Shown piece by piece: positions 1-5,431 of a stretch of DNA of 5,431 nt. The stretch comes from Thermoguttaceae bacterium (GTDB taxonomy: Bacteria > Planctomycetota > Planctomycetia > Pirellulales > Thermoguttaceae). Under the pieces are notes generated by a model. The model saw nothing but the letters and a program-made list of their open reading frames with translations. It searched no databases and had not been told where the DNA came from. Both the position numbers and the translations under genes were made by a program. The first letter of the stretch is position 1. Each line of letters opens with the position of its first letter. The stretch covers positions 1-5,431 of the forward strand of contig JAFYVO010000117.1 of assembly GCA_017549085.1 (NCBI GenBank). The letters are read 5' to 3'.

Positions 1-125
1 CGTCGCTTGTTCGTCGAACCGTCGACCGCCGCTTAAATCGCGACCGTCTTCCGGAAAACGCGCCCTTAATCCGTTCGCGGGCGTCGCCGTCGTTAGTTTA
101 ACGTTTTCTCGCCGCCGACGCAAGA

Positions 126-161
126 GCGTTTTTTCGCGTCGCGCCGTCGACAAAAAAACGC
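126..161. repeat. 9-bp inverted repeat in the 3' intergenic region
   Basis: GCGTTTTTT (126-134) and AAAAAACGC (153-161) are exact reverse complements 18 bases apart. Within and around it are further complementary GC segments (136-143 with 159-166). It lies about 65-100 nt past the glycosidase-like gene's stop and may be part of a two-way termination region. Confidence 0.5.
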
Positions 162-177
162 GACGCCGAGAAGCCGC
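152..177 (-). terminator. Weak candidate terminator of the glycosidase-like gene
   Basis: On the minus strand, GCGGC (177-173), an 8-nt loop and GTCGC (164-160), with one G-U pair, are followed by G and seven U (158-152). The position, about 50 nt after the TGA at 227, is right. The 5-bp stem is short, so the call leans mainly on the U-run. It overlaps the inverted repeat at 126-161, which may provide an alternative fold. Confidence 0.35.
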
Positions 178-226
178 AACACCCCGACGCCGCGTTTTAT
201 CGCTTTAATTCAACGCTTAACGCCGA

Positions 227-2086
227 TCAAAAATCGAAGTCGGCGCGATAGAAGAACGAGCTTTCCGGCGCGACGTCCCCCTTCAAATAGAGATCTTCCG
301 GCGACTCGAACGGAACGTTGTCGAACCACTTGAACGAAACGAAGTCGGCGTCGGCGATCAATCGCGGAACGGCGATCTGCAACTTGTTCCCGTCGAGCTT
401 CCAACGGACGCCGTCGACGGTCGCGCTCGTCTTCCAAGCGGCTTCCGGTTCGGCGTTCACCGCGTCGAATCGTTCGGCGCTAACCGTTCCGTCGGCGGAG
501 TACGAACGGCCGATCAGCAAGTCGACGCCGCGCCAACCGGTCTTGTCGCCGTCGAGGTCGAGCCCCAAACAGAGCCCGTTCGGCGTTTCCGGTTGAATCG
601 CTTCCCGCGTTTCGACGTAAAAATAGACGTTCTCGGCGTCGCAAGCGACCTTCGCGAACGTTATGTCGTTGCGCCCGGACGCGTCGCGGTAATGCGTTCC
701 GCCGACGCCCGGGAAGTCGCGCGGAATCGTTTCTTTGACGTGGTCGCGGAAGGTCGGCTCGACGGCGTTCCATTGCGCGAAATCGGCGTTCGGCGCGAAG
801 GAAATCGTCGTCGGCTTTTTAATCGGTTTCGGCAAGTCGGGCGTTCCCTTATATTTGCGGATCGCGTCGATCGTTTGCCAATAATAGTTGTCGAAGTGCA
901 TCCCGCGACACGGCTCGACGTCGCGACTGTACTCTTGGTTGAATTGGTCGACGAACGCGTATTGGTTCGGGCCGATCTCCCAACGTCCGGCGACCCATTC
1001 GTTCCAGCCGGTGATGAAGACGAACGGCGGGTCGAGTTCGAAAGCGCGTTTCCACTGCTGCGCGTAATTTTTCCCGACGGCGGGATCCGGGTTCTCGGCC
1101 CATTTCTCGTAATTCACGACGCCGTTTTCGTCCGGTTCCGGAACGTAAAAGGAGCGGCTGCGGGCGGTTTCGCGACTCATCCAAACCGGCAGCCCGGCGG
1201 CGTTGCGCTCGAGGTTTTGCGACGTCGAGACGTTGACCTGCTCCGGCGTGTTTTCGTCTTTCGTCCAAGAATACGGCTGCGGATACGCGGCGACCCAGTG
1301 CCAAGCGTCATGCGTGTTCTTCATCCCGAACGTCGGCCAGTACGCCGTGCGGCAGGTGAATTTATCGCGCAAGTTCTCCGGCACCTCCGCCGGATTCGAC
1401 AAAATGAGCGGTTTCCCCTCCCAATGAAAGAAGAGCGGCGCGTATTTTTCCTGCGTATAGCATTCGTCCCAAATTTTTTGCGTCGTCGGGCCGACTTGCG
1501 TGTTCGTCATGAACGCGATTTGCGGGACGGTTTCGCCGTCGGCTTTCATTTCGAGGAGCAGATCGCAAAGCGGCAGATAGACGTGCGGATACGTAACGGC
1601 GTTCGTCGTGTCGAAAATCAACACGTCGACCCCGGCGTCGGCGAGCAACATCATATGACGGCGAACGACCCAAGGGTCGCGGGAGTCGTAATAACCGTAA
1701 AGCGGCTCGCCCCAGAAGTGCATTTGACCGTTCGAACCGAGGACGGCGTGATTTTCTTCGCGCACGGCGTTCGGGTCTTTTTCGAGAATTTTCGTCAGGT
1801 CGTACGGTCGCGGCGCGTCTTTCGGAGCGTTCGGGTCGACCGGAATGAGGGACGTCGGGTCGAGCCAAAGGAAGTAGAACATCCCGATCGTTTTGTCGTC
1901 GCGCAACGCGACGCGTTCCGGATCGTCCGCTTTTTGCCCGACGATATTGCGCCCCAACGCGTCGTATCCGCCCCACGGCACGCCGTCCGACTGCGCGAAC
2001 GCCGTCGCGCCGCCGAGGGCCGCCGTCAACCCGAGCGCCGCCGTCCAACCGAGTCGCGCCGCTTTTTTCCGTTCTTTCCCGTTCAT
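227..2086 (-). CDS. Secreted GH99/GH71-like glycosidase-family protein with C-terminal CBM9-like domain
   Basis: The product is 619 aa. The ATG at 2086-2084 is chosen because AAAGGAG sits 7 nt upstream and a sigma70-like promoter lies further out; the same frame stays open to 2233, but that stretch holds the promoter and leader. Residues 1-31 form a Sec signal peptide: basic KERKK, a hydrophobic core and an AFA|QS cleavage site. With no lipobox, the protein should be periplasmic or secreted. Residues ~60-415 look like a TIM-barrel of the GH99/GH71-like type: VDVLIFDTTN (153-162) as a strand ending in Asp, and FITGWNEWVAGRW (357-369), which resembles the NEWHEG segment of GH99 endo-mannosidases. 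The segment 378-411, with EYSRDVEP and DNYYWQ, matches what I remember of an uncharacterised family in Planctomycetes and Bacteroidetes. Residues ~425-619 resemble a CBM9-type sandwich: GRNDITFAKVACDAENVYFY (471-490), then DLDGDKTGW (510-518), an Asp-rich possible calcium loop. Substrate is unknown. The domain reading is fairly secure; catalytic activity is inferred. Confidence 0.85.
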   Translation of the reverse strand: MNGKERKKAARLGWTAALGLTAALGGATAFAQSDGVPWGGYDALGRNIVGQKADDPERVALRDDKTIGMFYFLWLDPTSLIPVDPNAPKDAPRPYDLTKILEKDPNAVREENHAVLGSNGQMHFWGEPLYGYYDSRDPWVVRRHMMLLADAGVDVLIFDTTNAVTYPHVYLPLCDLLLEMKADGETVPQIAFMTNTQVGPTTQKIWDECYTQEKYAPLFFHWEGKPLILSNPAEVPENLRDKFTCRTAYWPTFGMKNTHDAWHWVAAYPQPYSWTKDENTPEQVNVSTSQNLERNAAGLPVWMSRETARSRSFYVPEPDENGVVNYEKWAENPDPAVGKNYAQQWKRAFELDPPFVFITGWNEWVAGRWEIGPNQYAFVDQFNQEYSRDVEPCRGMHFDNYYWQTIDAIRKYKGTPDLPKPIKKPTTISFAPNADFAQWNAVEPTFRDHVKETIPRDFPGVGGTHYRDASGRNDITFAKVACDAENVYFYVETREAIQPETPNGLCLGLDLDGDKTGWRGVDLLIGRSYSADGTVSAERFDAVNAEPEAAWKTSATVDGVRWKLDGNKLQIAVPRLIADADFVSFKWFDNVPFESPEDLYLKGDVAPESSFFYRADFDF

Positions 2087-2093
2087 TTTTCCG

Positions 2094-2100
2094 CTCCTTT
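2094..2100 (-). promoter_or_regulatory. Shine-Dalgarno that fixes the start of the glycosidase-like gene
   Basis: AAAGGAG on the minus strand, with a 7-nt spacer CGGAAAA before the ATG at 2086. It is the only strong ribosome site near the 5' end of this frame and decides for the 619-aa product with an intact signal peptide over the 668-residue extension to 2233. Confidence 0.85.
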
Positions 2101-2102
2101 CC

Positions 2103-2121
2103 GCGTCCCGTTTCCGGACGC
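2103..2121 (-). promoter_or_regulatory. GC-rich hairpin in the mRNA leader, next to the ribosome site
   Basis: On the minus strand, GCGTCC, a 7-nt loop GGAAACG and GGACGC make a perfect 6-bp stem that ends two bases before the Shine-Dalgarno. Further up the leader is the palindrome CGTTCGAACG (around 2133-2142). The structure could affect access to the ribosome site, but no riboswitch or attenuator layout is recognisable and GC-rich DNA forms such stems easily. Confidence 0.4.
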
Positions 2122-2167
2122 CGTCGCCGCCGTCGTTCGAACGCCGCCCGACGCGACGTTTGCGTCG

Positions 2168-2196
2168 ATTATAAAAAATCGCGCCGACGATTGCAA
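2168..2196 (-). promoter_or_regulatory. Sigma70-type promoter of the glycosidase-like gene
   Basis: On the minus strand, TTGCAA (2196-2191) is followed after exactly 17 nt by TATAAT (2173-2168). The -10 box is a perfect consensus match; the -35 matches TTGACA at 4 of 6 positions. The spacing puts transcription start near 2161, giving a leader of about 75 nt to the ATG at 2086. It lies downstream of the preceding gene's terminator, as expected for an independent transcription unit. The A/T-rich boxes stand out from GC-rich surroundings. Use of a sigma70-like factor in this organism is assumed. Confidence 0.7.
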
Positions 2197-2199
2197 GCG

Positions 2200-2212
2200 T
2201 TTTCGACGAAAA
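2200..2212. promoter_or_regulatory. 13-bp dyad just upstream of the -35 box, possible operator
   Basis: TTTTCG-A-CGAAAA is a perfect 6+1+6 inverted repeat, ending 3 nt upstream of the -35 box of the glycosidase-like gene (minus-strand sense). The position fits a regulator site, for example for sugar-responsive control. The whole genome segment is rich in TCGA-type palindromes, so chance is a serious alternative. No regulator gene is in the window. Confidence 0.25.
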
Positions 2213-2277
2213 AAGGGAAAAAAGCCTCGACAACCGCGTCCTATAGTAATAACGACAAAACCGCGCCGCTCGAACGC

Positions 2278-2317
2278 AAAAAAAGCGGCGAAGCTCGAAA
2301 GCTCCGTCGCTTTTTTT
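2278..2317 (-). terminator. Factor-independent terminator of the TolC-family gene, UUCG loop
   Basis: Read on the minus strand, the transcript has GCGACGGAGCU, loop UUCG, AGCUUCGCCGC, then seven U. The 11-position stem (2285-2295 with 2300-2310) has one A-C mismatch and one G-U pair. It starts 27 nt after the TAA at 2344. The A-run on the far side (2278-2284 on plus) makes it nearly symmetrical, so it could also act on plus-strand transcripts, though no plus-strand gene is seen here. It separates the TolC gene from the glycosidase-like gene downstream. Confidence 0.85.
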
Positions 2318-2343
2318 GACTCAGCGCTTAACCTTGGTTCGCG

Positions 2344-5300
2344 TTAGCGGTAGACGTATCCGTTCGGCGTCGCGGTCGGAACCGGAGTCGGCGCCAAGGC
2401 AGGCGTCGCGGTCGGAACCGGAGTCGGCGCCAAGGCCGGCGTCGCGGTCGGAACCGGAGTCGGCGCCAAGGCAGGCGTCGCGGTCAGAACCGGAGTCGAC
2501 GTCGCGGTCGGCGCGCCGGTCGACGCGGTTCCCCAGTTGGCGTCGCCGGTCATTTGACGAACCGCCTCGGGGGTTCGACCGCCGGAAAGTTGTTCGAACG
2601 TCGGGAGACGATCAAGCCCGGCCAGCGCGTCTTGCGACGTTCCGACGTCGGCCATCGCGGCGCGCAGTAGCGCTTCGTCGATGTTCCCCGGGTCGACCCA
2701 GCGTCCGGTCTCGTCGAGTTGGAAGACGCCGAGGTGGAGCATCAGGTTCATGCGGCGCGATTGGTATTGCAACCACGTTTGCATAATTTCGTTTTGCGAA
2801 TTCAGCAACGTTTCCAAAGCGTTGACCAACGCTTCCGCGTTCGAGTTGACCGAACCGACGCGGGACGAACCGGTCGGCGGCTTCGTCAGGTCGAGCTGGG
2901 CGGTGTGAACACGTTTGATGGAGGTCAAAACGCTGTCCCGTTGAAGCTCGAAACTGATTTGCGCCAACTCGATAGCGCGGATCGCGCTGCGGATTTGTTG
3001 GTGGACGCCGTCGACGTAAGCGTAATAATTGCGGCGCGATTGGTCGTAGGAAATCAACGCTTGGCGGTAACTGTTCCGCTCCATAAAGCGGTCGAGCGGC
3101 GCGTCGAATTGGAACCCGGCGGTGAACTGCGCTTTGTCGGAACTGAAATTCACCGGATTCGAACCTTCGTTCGAAACCGAGCCGCCGACCGAAACGCTCA
3201 GGTCGCTGCGGAGTTTGTCGGCGACGATTTCGATGTTGCGCCATTGGTCGACGAGGTTCGAGCGCATATTCATCCAGTCAAGGCGGCGTTCGCGAGCGAC
3301 TTGGAACGCGTATTCGGCGTTCACGTCGACGATCGGAAGTTCGATCGCTTCGAGGCGGGCGCGCGCTTGAATCAAGTGCAACGTCATCAACGTTTCCGAC
3401 AGTTTCGTCAAGCAGGAGCTAAACCAAACGCGGTAAACGTCGTCGCGAGCCAGCGCCCCGGAGCGCAACGCGGCCAACGATTCGTCGAGCGCGGCGCGAC
3501 GGCGCTGGTATTCGTCGCGGTTTTCCGCCGTAATGTCGACCGCCATCGCGTCGAGTTCGGCGAGTTCGCGCTCGAGTTCGCCGACGTTGAATTGAATCGG
3601 GTCGTTCAAATCCGCCGTCATATGGAGGTCGGCGACGAGTTGTTCGACGCTCGACGCAAACGGCGAACGTTCCGGATTTTCGCGTTTTTCGACGATCATC
3701 GCGGCGAGGTCGTCCGGCGAGTACGTCAAAATCGTTTGCTCGATCAGGTCGAGGAGCTTCGCGACGTCGTATTGGACGCCGCGCGATTTCAGGACGACGC
3801 CGTATTCGTTCAACTCTTCGTTCGGACGTTCGAGGTCTTCGCGAATTTGCGCGACGCGTTCCGTAAACAAACGCAAGTCGGCGAAGGAGCTGTTAAGTTC
3901 CGGGTTGTCCCGTTCGAAACGAACGCGAATCGTTTCCAACGCGGCCGAGCGACGCGGAACGACGGTGTTTTCCAAATACTCGACGTCGGCGAGCGTGTCT
4001 TGCAACCCGAGCCCGAATTGTTGGTCGAAGTCGGCGAAAATCGCGCGCAAGTCGGCGATCGAGAGGCGCGTCGGAACCGTTTGCGAGTTTTTCAGGTCGT
4101 CGATCGAATTAACGTAACGGCGCGAATCGGAAACGACGACGTTATTCTTGTCGCGAAGCCAGCTCAAGAGCGCGGTAACGTCCGCTTGGAAATTCCCGAG
4201 CGTCGCCGGCATCAGGTTAAATTGTTCGGTCAACGGGTCGCGAACGACGACGTTTTCGATATCCGGCGGCAAGCCCAAGTCGATCAGGTACGACTCGATC
4301 GAGTTGCGGTAATTGTTTTTCAACTCGATGAGGTTCTTTTGGCTCGAGAGCCAAGTTTGGCGCATACGGTCGACGTCGGTGCGGCTCGTAACGCGGCTCG
4401 TCGCGAAGTATTCTTCGTAACGTTGGTAGTTGTCCGCCGACGACGAAACGTTCGACTCTTGGTTGCGAATGCGGATTTGGTCCGAAAGGAGACCGTAAAA
4501 GCCGCCGACTTGCGCGCCGCCGACGCCGCTTCCCGGGTAACCGCCGCTCGACGGAGCCGAAACCGGAGACGAACCGGTCAGGACGCCGACGTAAAAACCT
4601 TGTTGGTAAAACGCCAATTGACGAACGTTCGCCAACAAACGGCGTTCGCTGCGCGTCAAGTTTTCCAAAACGATGGCGCGACCGGCGCCGCGGAGGAACG
4701 GTTGCGTCAAGCTGTAACTGAGCGAAGTCGTCGGCGTGAAGGAGTCGTTCGACGGGCTGAACGTCCAAACCATCGAGTTCGCGAGGTTGACGACGACGTC
4801 CGCGCCGGTCGCCAACTTGCGGCGCGCGCCGACGTCGACCGTCCCGGCTTCGAGCGACGAAACGCTCGAGTCTTTGAACCCGCCGTTGTTGCGATAAAAG
4901 AGGGAGCTGCCGCCGTAAAACTTCACGTCGAACGCGTACCGTTCGGCGGTAACGTTAAGCGCCGCCAAGTAAACGTTTTCCAACGCGTTGCGGTAGTCCG
5001 GCGAGTGCAGAAGCGCCAAGTCGAACGCCGTCTTTTGGTCGACGACGATTTCCCCTTTTTCGTTCGGAGCCGGGAGCGTGTCGCGCCAACTTTCGTTTTC
5101 GACCGTCTGCGTGAACCCGTTCGCGCTCCACTTTTCTTGCCCTTTGCGCCCTTCGACGTCGTTGAGCAAGCGCGCCGCGGTGCAGTCGTCGACCGGCGAC
5201 GGTTGCGCGTCCGGATTGTACCGGTTCGCGTAACGCGACTTCGACGACTCCGCGAGCGTGAAGTTGTCCATTTCCCAATATTTTTCTTCGGAGCTCTTCC

Positions 5301-5431
5301 CGACCGTGTTCAAGAGGCCGTAAACCTCTTTGTCGGCGTCCATCCGATACTTATCGCGCGAACATCCCGGCGCCGCGAACGACGTCAGCGCGAGACCCGT
5401 TAAAATTAGCGCCAACCCTTTCGACCGAGAA
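2344..5431 (-). CDS. TolC-family outer-membrane efflux lipoprotein, 5' end cut by window edge
   Basis: There are 1028 codons in the window (numbered from the first complete codon, 5430-5428), ending in TAA at 2346-2344. The start is outside: the frame is open to the edge, and the first residues RSK plus the hydrophobic run (5-20) and AAPGC (Cys23) are the inside of a lipoprotein signal peptide. The TTG at 5415 would remove the basic n-region and has no spaced ribosome site. Residues 24-125 match a block I associate with planctomycete TolC proteins (YRMDADKEVYGL, SRYANRYNPD, VEGRKG). The first OEP half follows: helix ~131-168, beta strands ~169-240, QPFLRGAGR, helix ~252-285, a Gly/Ser insert 285-310, and coil 311-387 ending LGLPP. 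A mostly charged helical insertion spans ~410-660. The second OEP half is ~665-902, with strands SDLSVSVGG (742-750) and FTAGFQFDAPLDR (769-781). The tail from ~970 is Pro/Thr/Ala-rich. At over 1000 aa it is about twice a usual TolC or OprM. Expected role: trimeric export channel working with an inner-membrane pump and adaptor, neither seen here. Confidence 0.88.
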   Translation of the reverse strand, partial: SRSKGLALILTGLALTSFAAPGCSRDKYRMDADKEVYGLLNTVGKSSEEKYWEMDNFTLAESSKSRYANRYNPDAQPSPVDDCTAARLLNDVEGRKGQEKWSANGFTQTVENESWRDTLPAPNEKGEIVVDQKTAFDLALLHSPDYRNALENVYLAALNVTAERYAFDVKFYGGSSLFYRNNGGFKDSSVSSLEAGTVDVGARRKLATGADVVVNLANSMVWTFSPSNDSFTPTTSLSYSLTQPFLRGAGRAIVLENLTRSERRLLANVRQLAFYQQGFYVGVLTGSSPVSAPSSGGYPGSGVGGAQVGGFYGLLSDQIRIRNQESNVSSSADNYQRYEEYFATSRVTSRTDVDRMRQTWLSSQKNLIELKNNYRNSIESYLIDLGLPPDIENVVVRDPLTEQFNLMPATLGNFQADVTALLSWLRDKNNVVVSDSRRYVNSIDDLKNSQTVPTRLSIADLRAIFADFDQQFGLGLQDTLADVEYLENTVVPRRSAALETIRVRFERDNPELNSSFADLRLFTERVAQIREDLERPNEELNEYGVVLKSRGVQYDVAKLLDLIEQTILTYSPDDLAAMIVEKRENPERSPFASSVEQLVADLHMTADLNDPIQFNVGELERELAELDAMAVDITAENRDEYQRRRAALDESLAALRSGALARDDVYRVWFSSCLTKLSETLMTLHLIQARARLEAIELPIVDVNAEYAFQVARERRLDWMNMRSNLVDQWRNIEIVADKLRSDLSVSVGGSVSNEGSNPVNFSSDKAQFTAGFQFDAPLDRFMERNSYRQALISYDQSRRNYYAYVDGVHQQIRSAIRAIELAQISFELQRDSVLTSIKRVHTAQLDLTKPPTGSSRVGSVNSNAEALVNALETLLNSQNEIMQTWLQYQSRRMNLMLHLGVFQLDETGRWVDPGNIDEALLRAAMADVGTSQDALAGLDRLPTFEQLSGGRTPEAVRQMTGDANWGTASTGAPTATSTPVLTATPALAPTPVPTATPALAPTPVPTATPALAPTPVPTATPNGYVYR
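2369..2500 (-). repeat. 36-bp tandem repeat encoding the Pro/Thr tail of the TolC protein
   Basis: Three head-to-tail 36-bp units lie at 2369-2404, 2405-2440 and 2441-2476, followed by a degenerate 24-bp partial copy at 2477-2500. Units 1 and 3 are identical; unit 2 differs only at 2437 (C for A), a synonymous CCG/CCT proline change. Each unit keeps frame and encodes 12 residues, PALAPTPVPTAT, at 986-1021. The partial copy encodes STPVLTAT, with Leu for Pro. The protein ends PNGYVYR just after the array. The near-identity at DNA level indicates recent expansion, and in-frame length would let copy number change without breaking the gene. TolC and OprM termini are periplasmic, so the tail is inferred to be an extended periplasmic linker. 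Confidence 0.95.

Larger units (their letters stand above)
1..226. other. Intergenic tail beyond the glycosidase-like gene, no gene supported
   Basis: This stretch contains no ATG on either strand and I find no convincing coding signal. The first plus-strand frame runs from the edge to TAA at 34-36 (11 codons) and another from the edge to TAA at 99-101; either could be the tail of a convergent gene outside the window, but neither is recognisable. It holds several A and T runs (129-134, 152-158) and inverted repeats. Confidence 0.6.

Noticed and set aside
118..134. Plus-strand terminator ACGC-AAGA-GCGT followed by T-run
   Set aside because: Only a 4-bp stem, and no plus-strand gene is established upstream.
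2..207. Open plus-strand frame from the left edge to TAA at 205-207
   Set aside because: The product is dominated by Arg runs and crosses the A/T-run inverted repeats; it looks like non-coding GC-rich sequence.
2087..2233. Upstream extension of the glycosidase-like protein by 49 residues
   Set aside because: The extension covers the -10/-35 boxes and the ribosome site, and would bury a proper signal peptide inside the protein.
593..2347. 584-codon open frame on the plus strand
   Set aside because: Mirror of the glycosidase-like gene that runs on through its promoter and the terminator; product has no recognisable features.
2369..2500. Possible CRISPR-like or mobile-element repeat
   Set aside because: The units are directly adjacent without spacers, are in frame, and encode a clear Pro/Thr tail.
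2719..5403. 894-codon open frame on the plus strand
   Set aside because: It is the exact codon-register mirror of the TolC gene, has Arg/Val-rich low-information sequence, no ribosome site support and no domain; codon bias explains it.
5413..5415. TTG as start of the TolC-family gene
   Set aside because: GGG directly abuts it with no spacer, and upstream in-frame residues RSK supply the missing basic part of the signal peptide.

Overview
The window holds two genes, both on the minus strand, separated by a 257-base intergenic region that carries a terminator and a promoter. A 226-base gene-free tail lies at the left edge. I see no RNA gene, CRISPR array, transposon, phage or defence gene.

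The organism is most likely a planctomycete or a close PVC relative. The TolC-type protein has the unusual N-terminal block and long layout that I remember from planctomycete TolC proteins, and the secreted glycosidase-like protein belongs to a family common in Planctomycetes, Verrucomicrobia and Bacteroidetes. The DNA is moderately GC-rich, full of TCG/CGA steps, and almost free of TTA, CTA and TCA codons. The lineage call rests on remembered resemblance, not a search.

Layout in transcription order (right to left): (1) 5431-2344, a TolC-family outer-membrane efflux lipoprotein whose start lies beyond the right edge. It has a lipobox, two OEP halves, a large helical insertion between them and a Pro/Thr C-terminal tail built from 36-bp tandem repeats. 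(2) 2317-2278, a factor-independent terminator with a UUCG loop. (3) 2196-2168, a consensus-like sigma70 promoter, followed by a roughly 75-nt leader with a GC hairpin and a strong Shine-Dalgarno. (4) 2086-227, a secreted 619-aa protein with a GH99/GH71-like barrel and a C-terminal CBM9-like beta-sandwich. (5) 226-1, an intergenic tail with inverted repeats and a weak candidate terminator.

The terminator-promoter pair argues that the two genes are separate transcription units. No direct functional link follows from the sequence: one is an export channel, the other probably a secreted polysaccharide-active protein. I do not see a new multi-gene system. The most informative points are the departure of the glycosidase-like protein from the GH99 catalytic pair, the insertions in the TolC protein, and its repeat-built tail.
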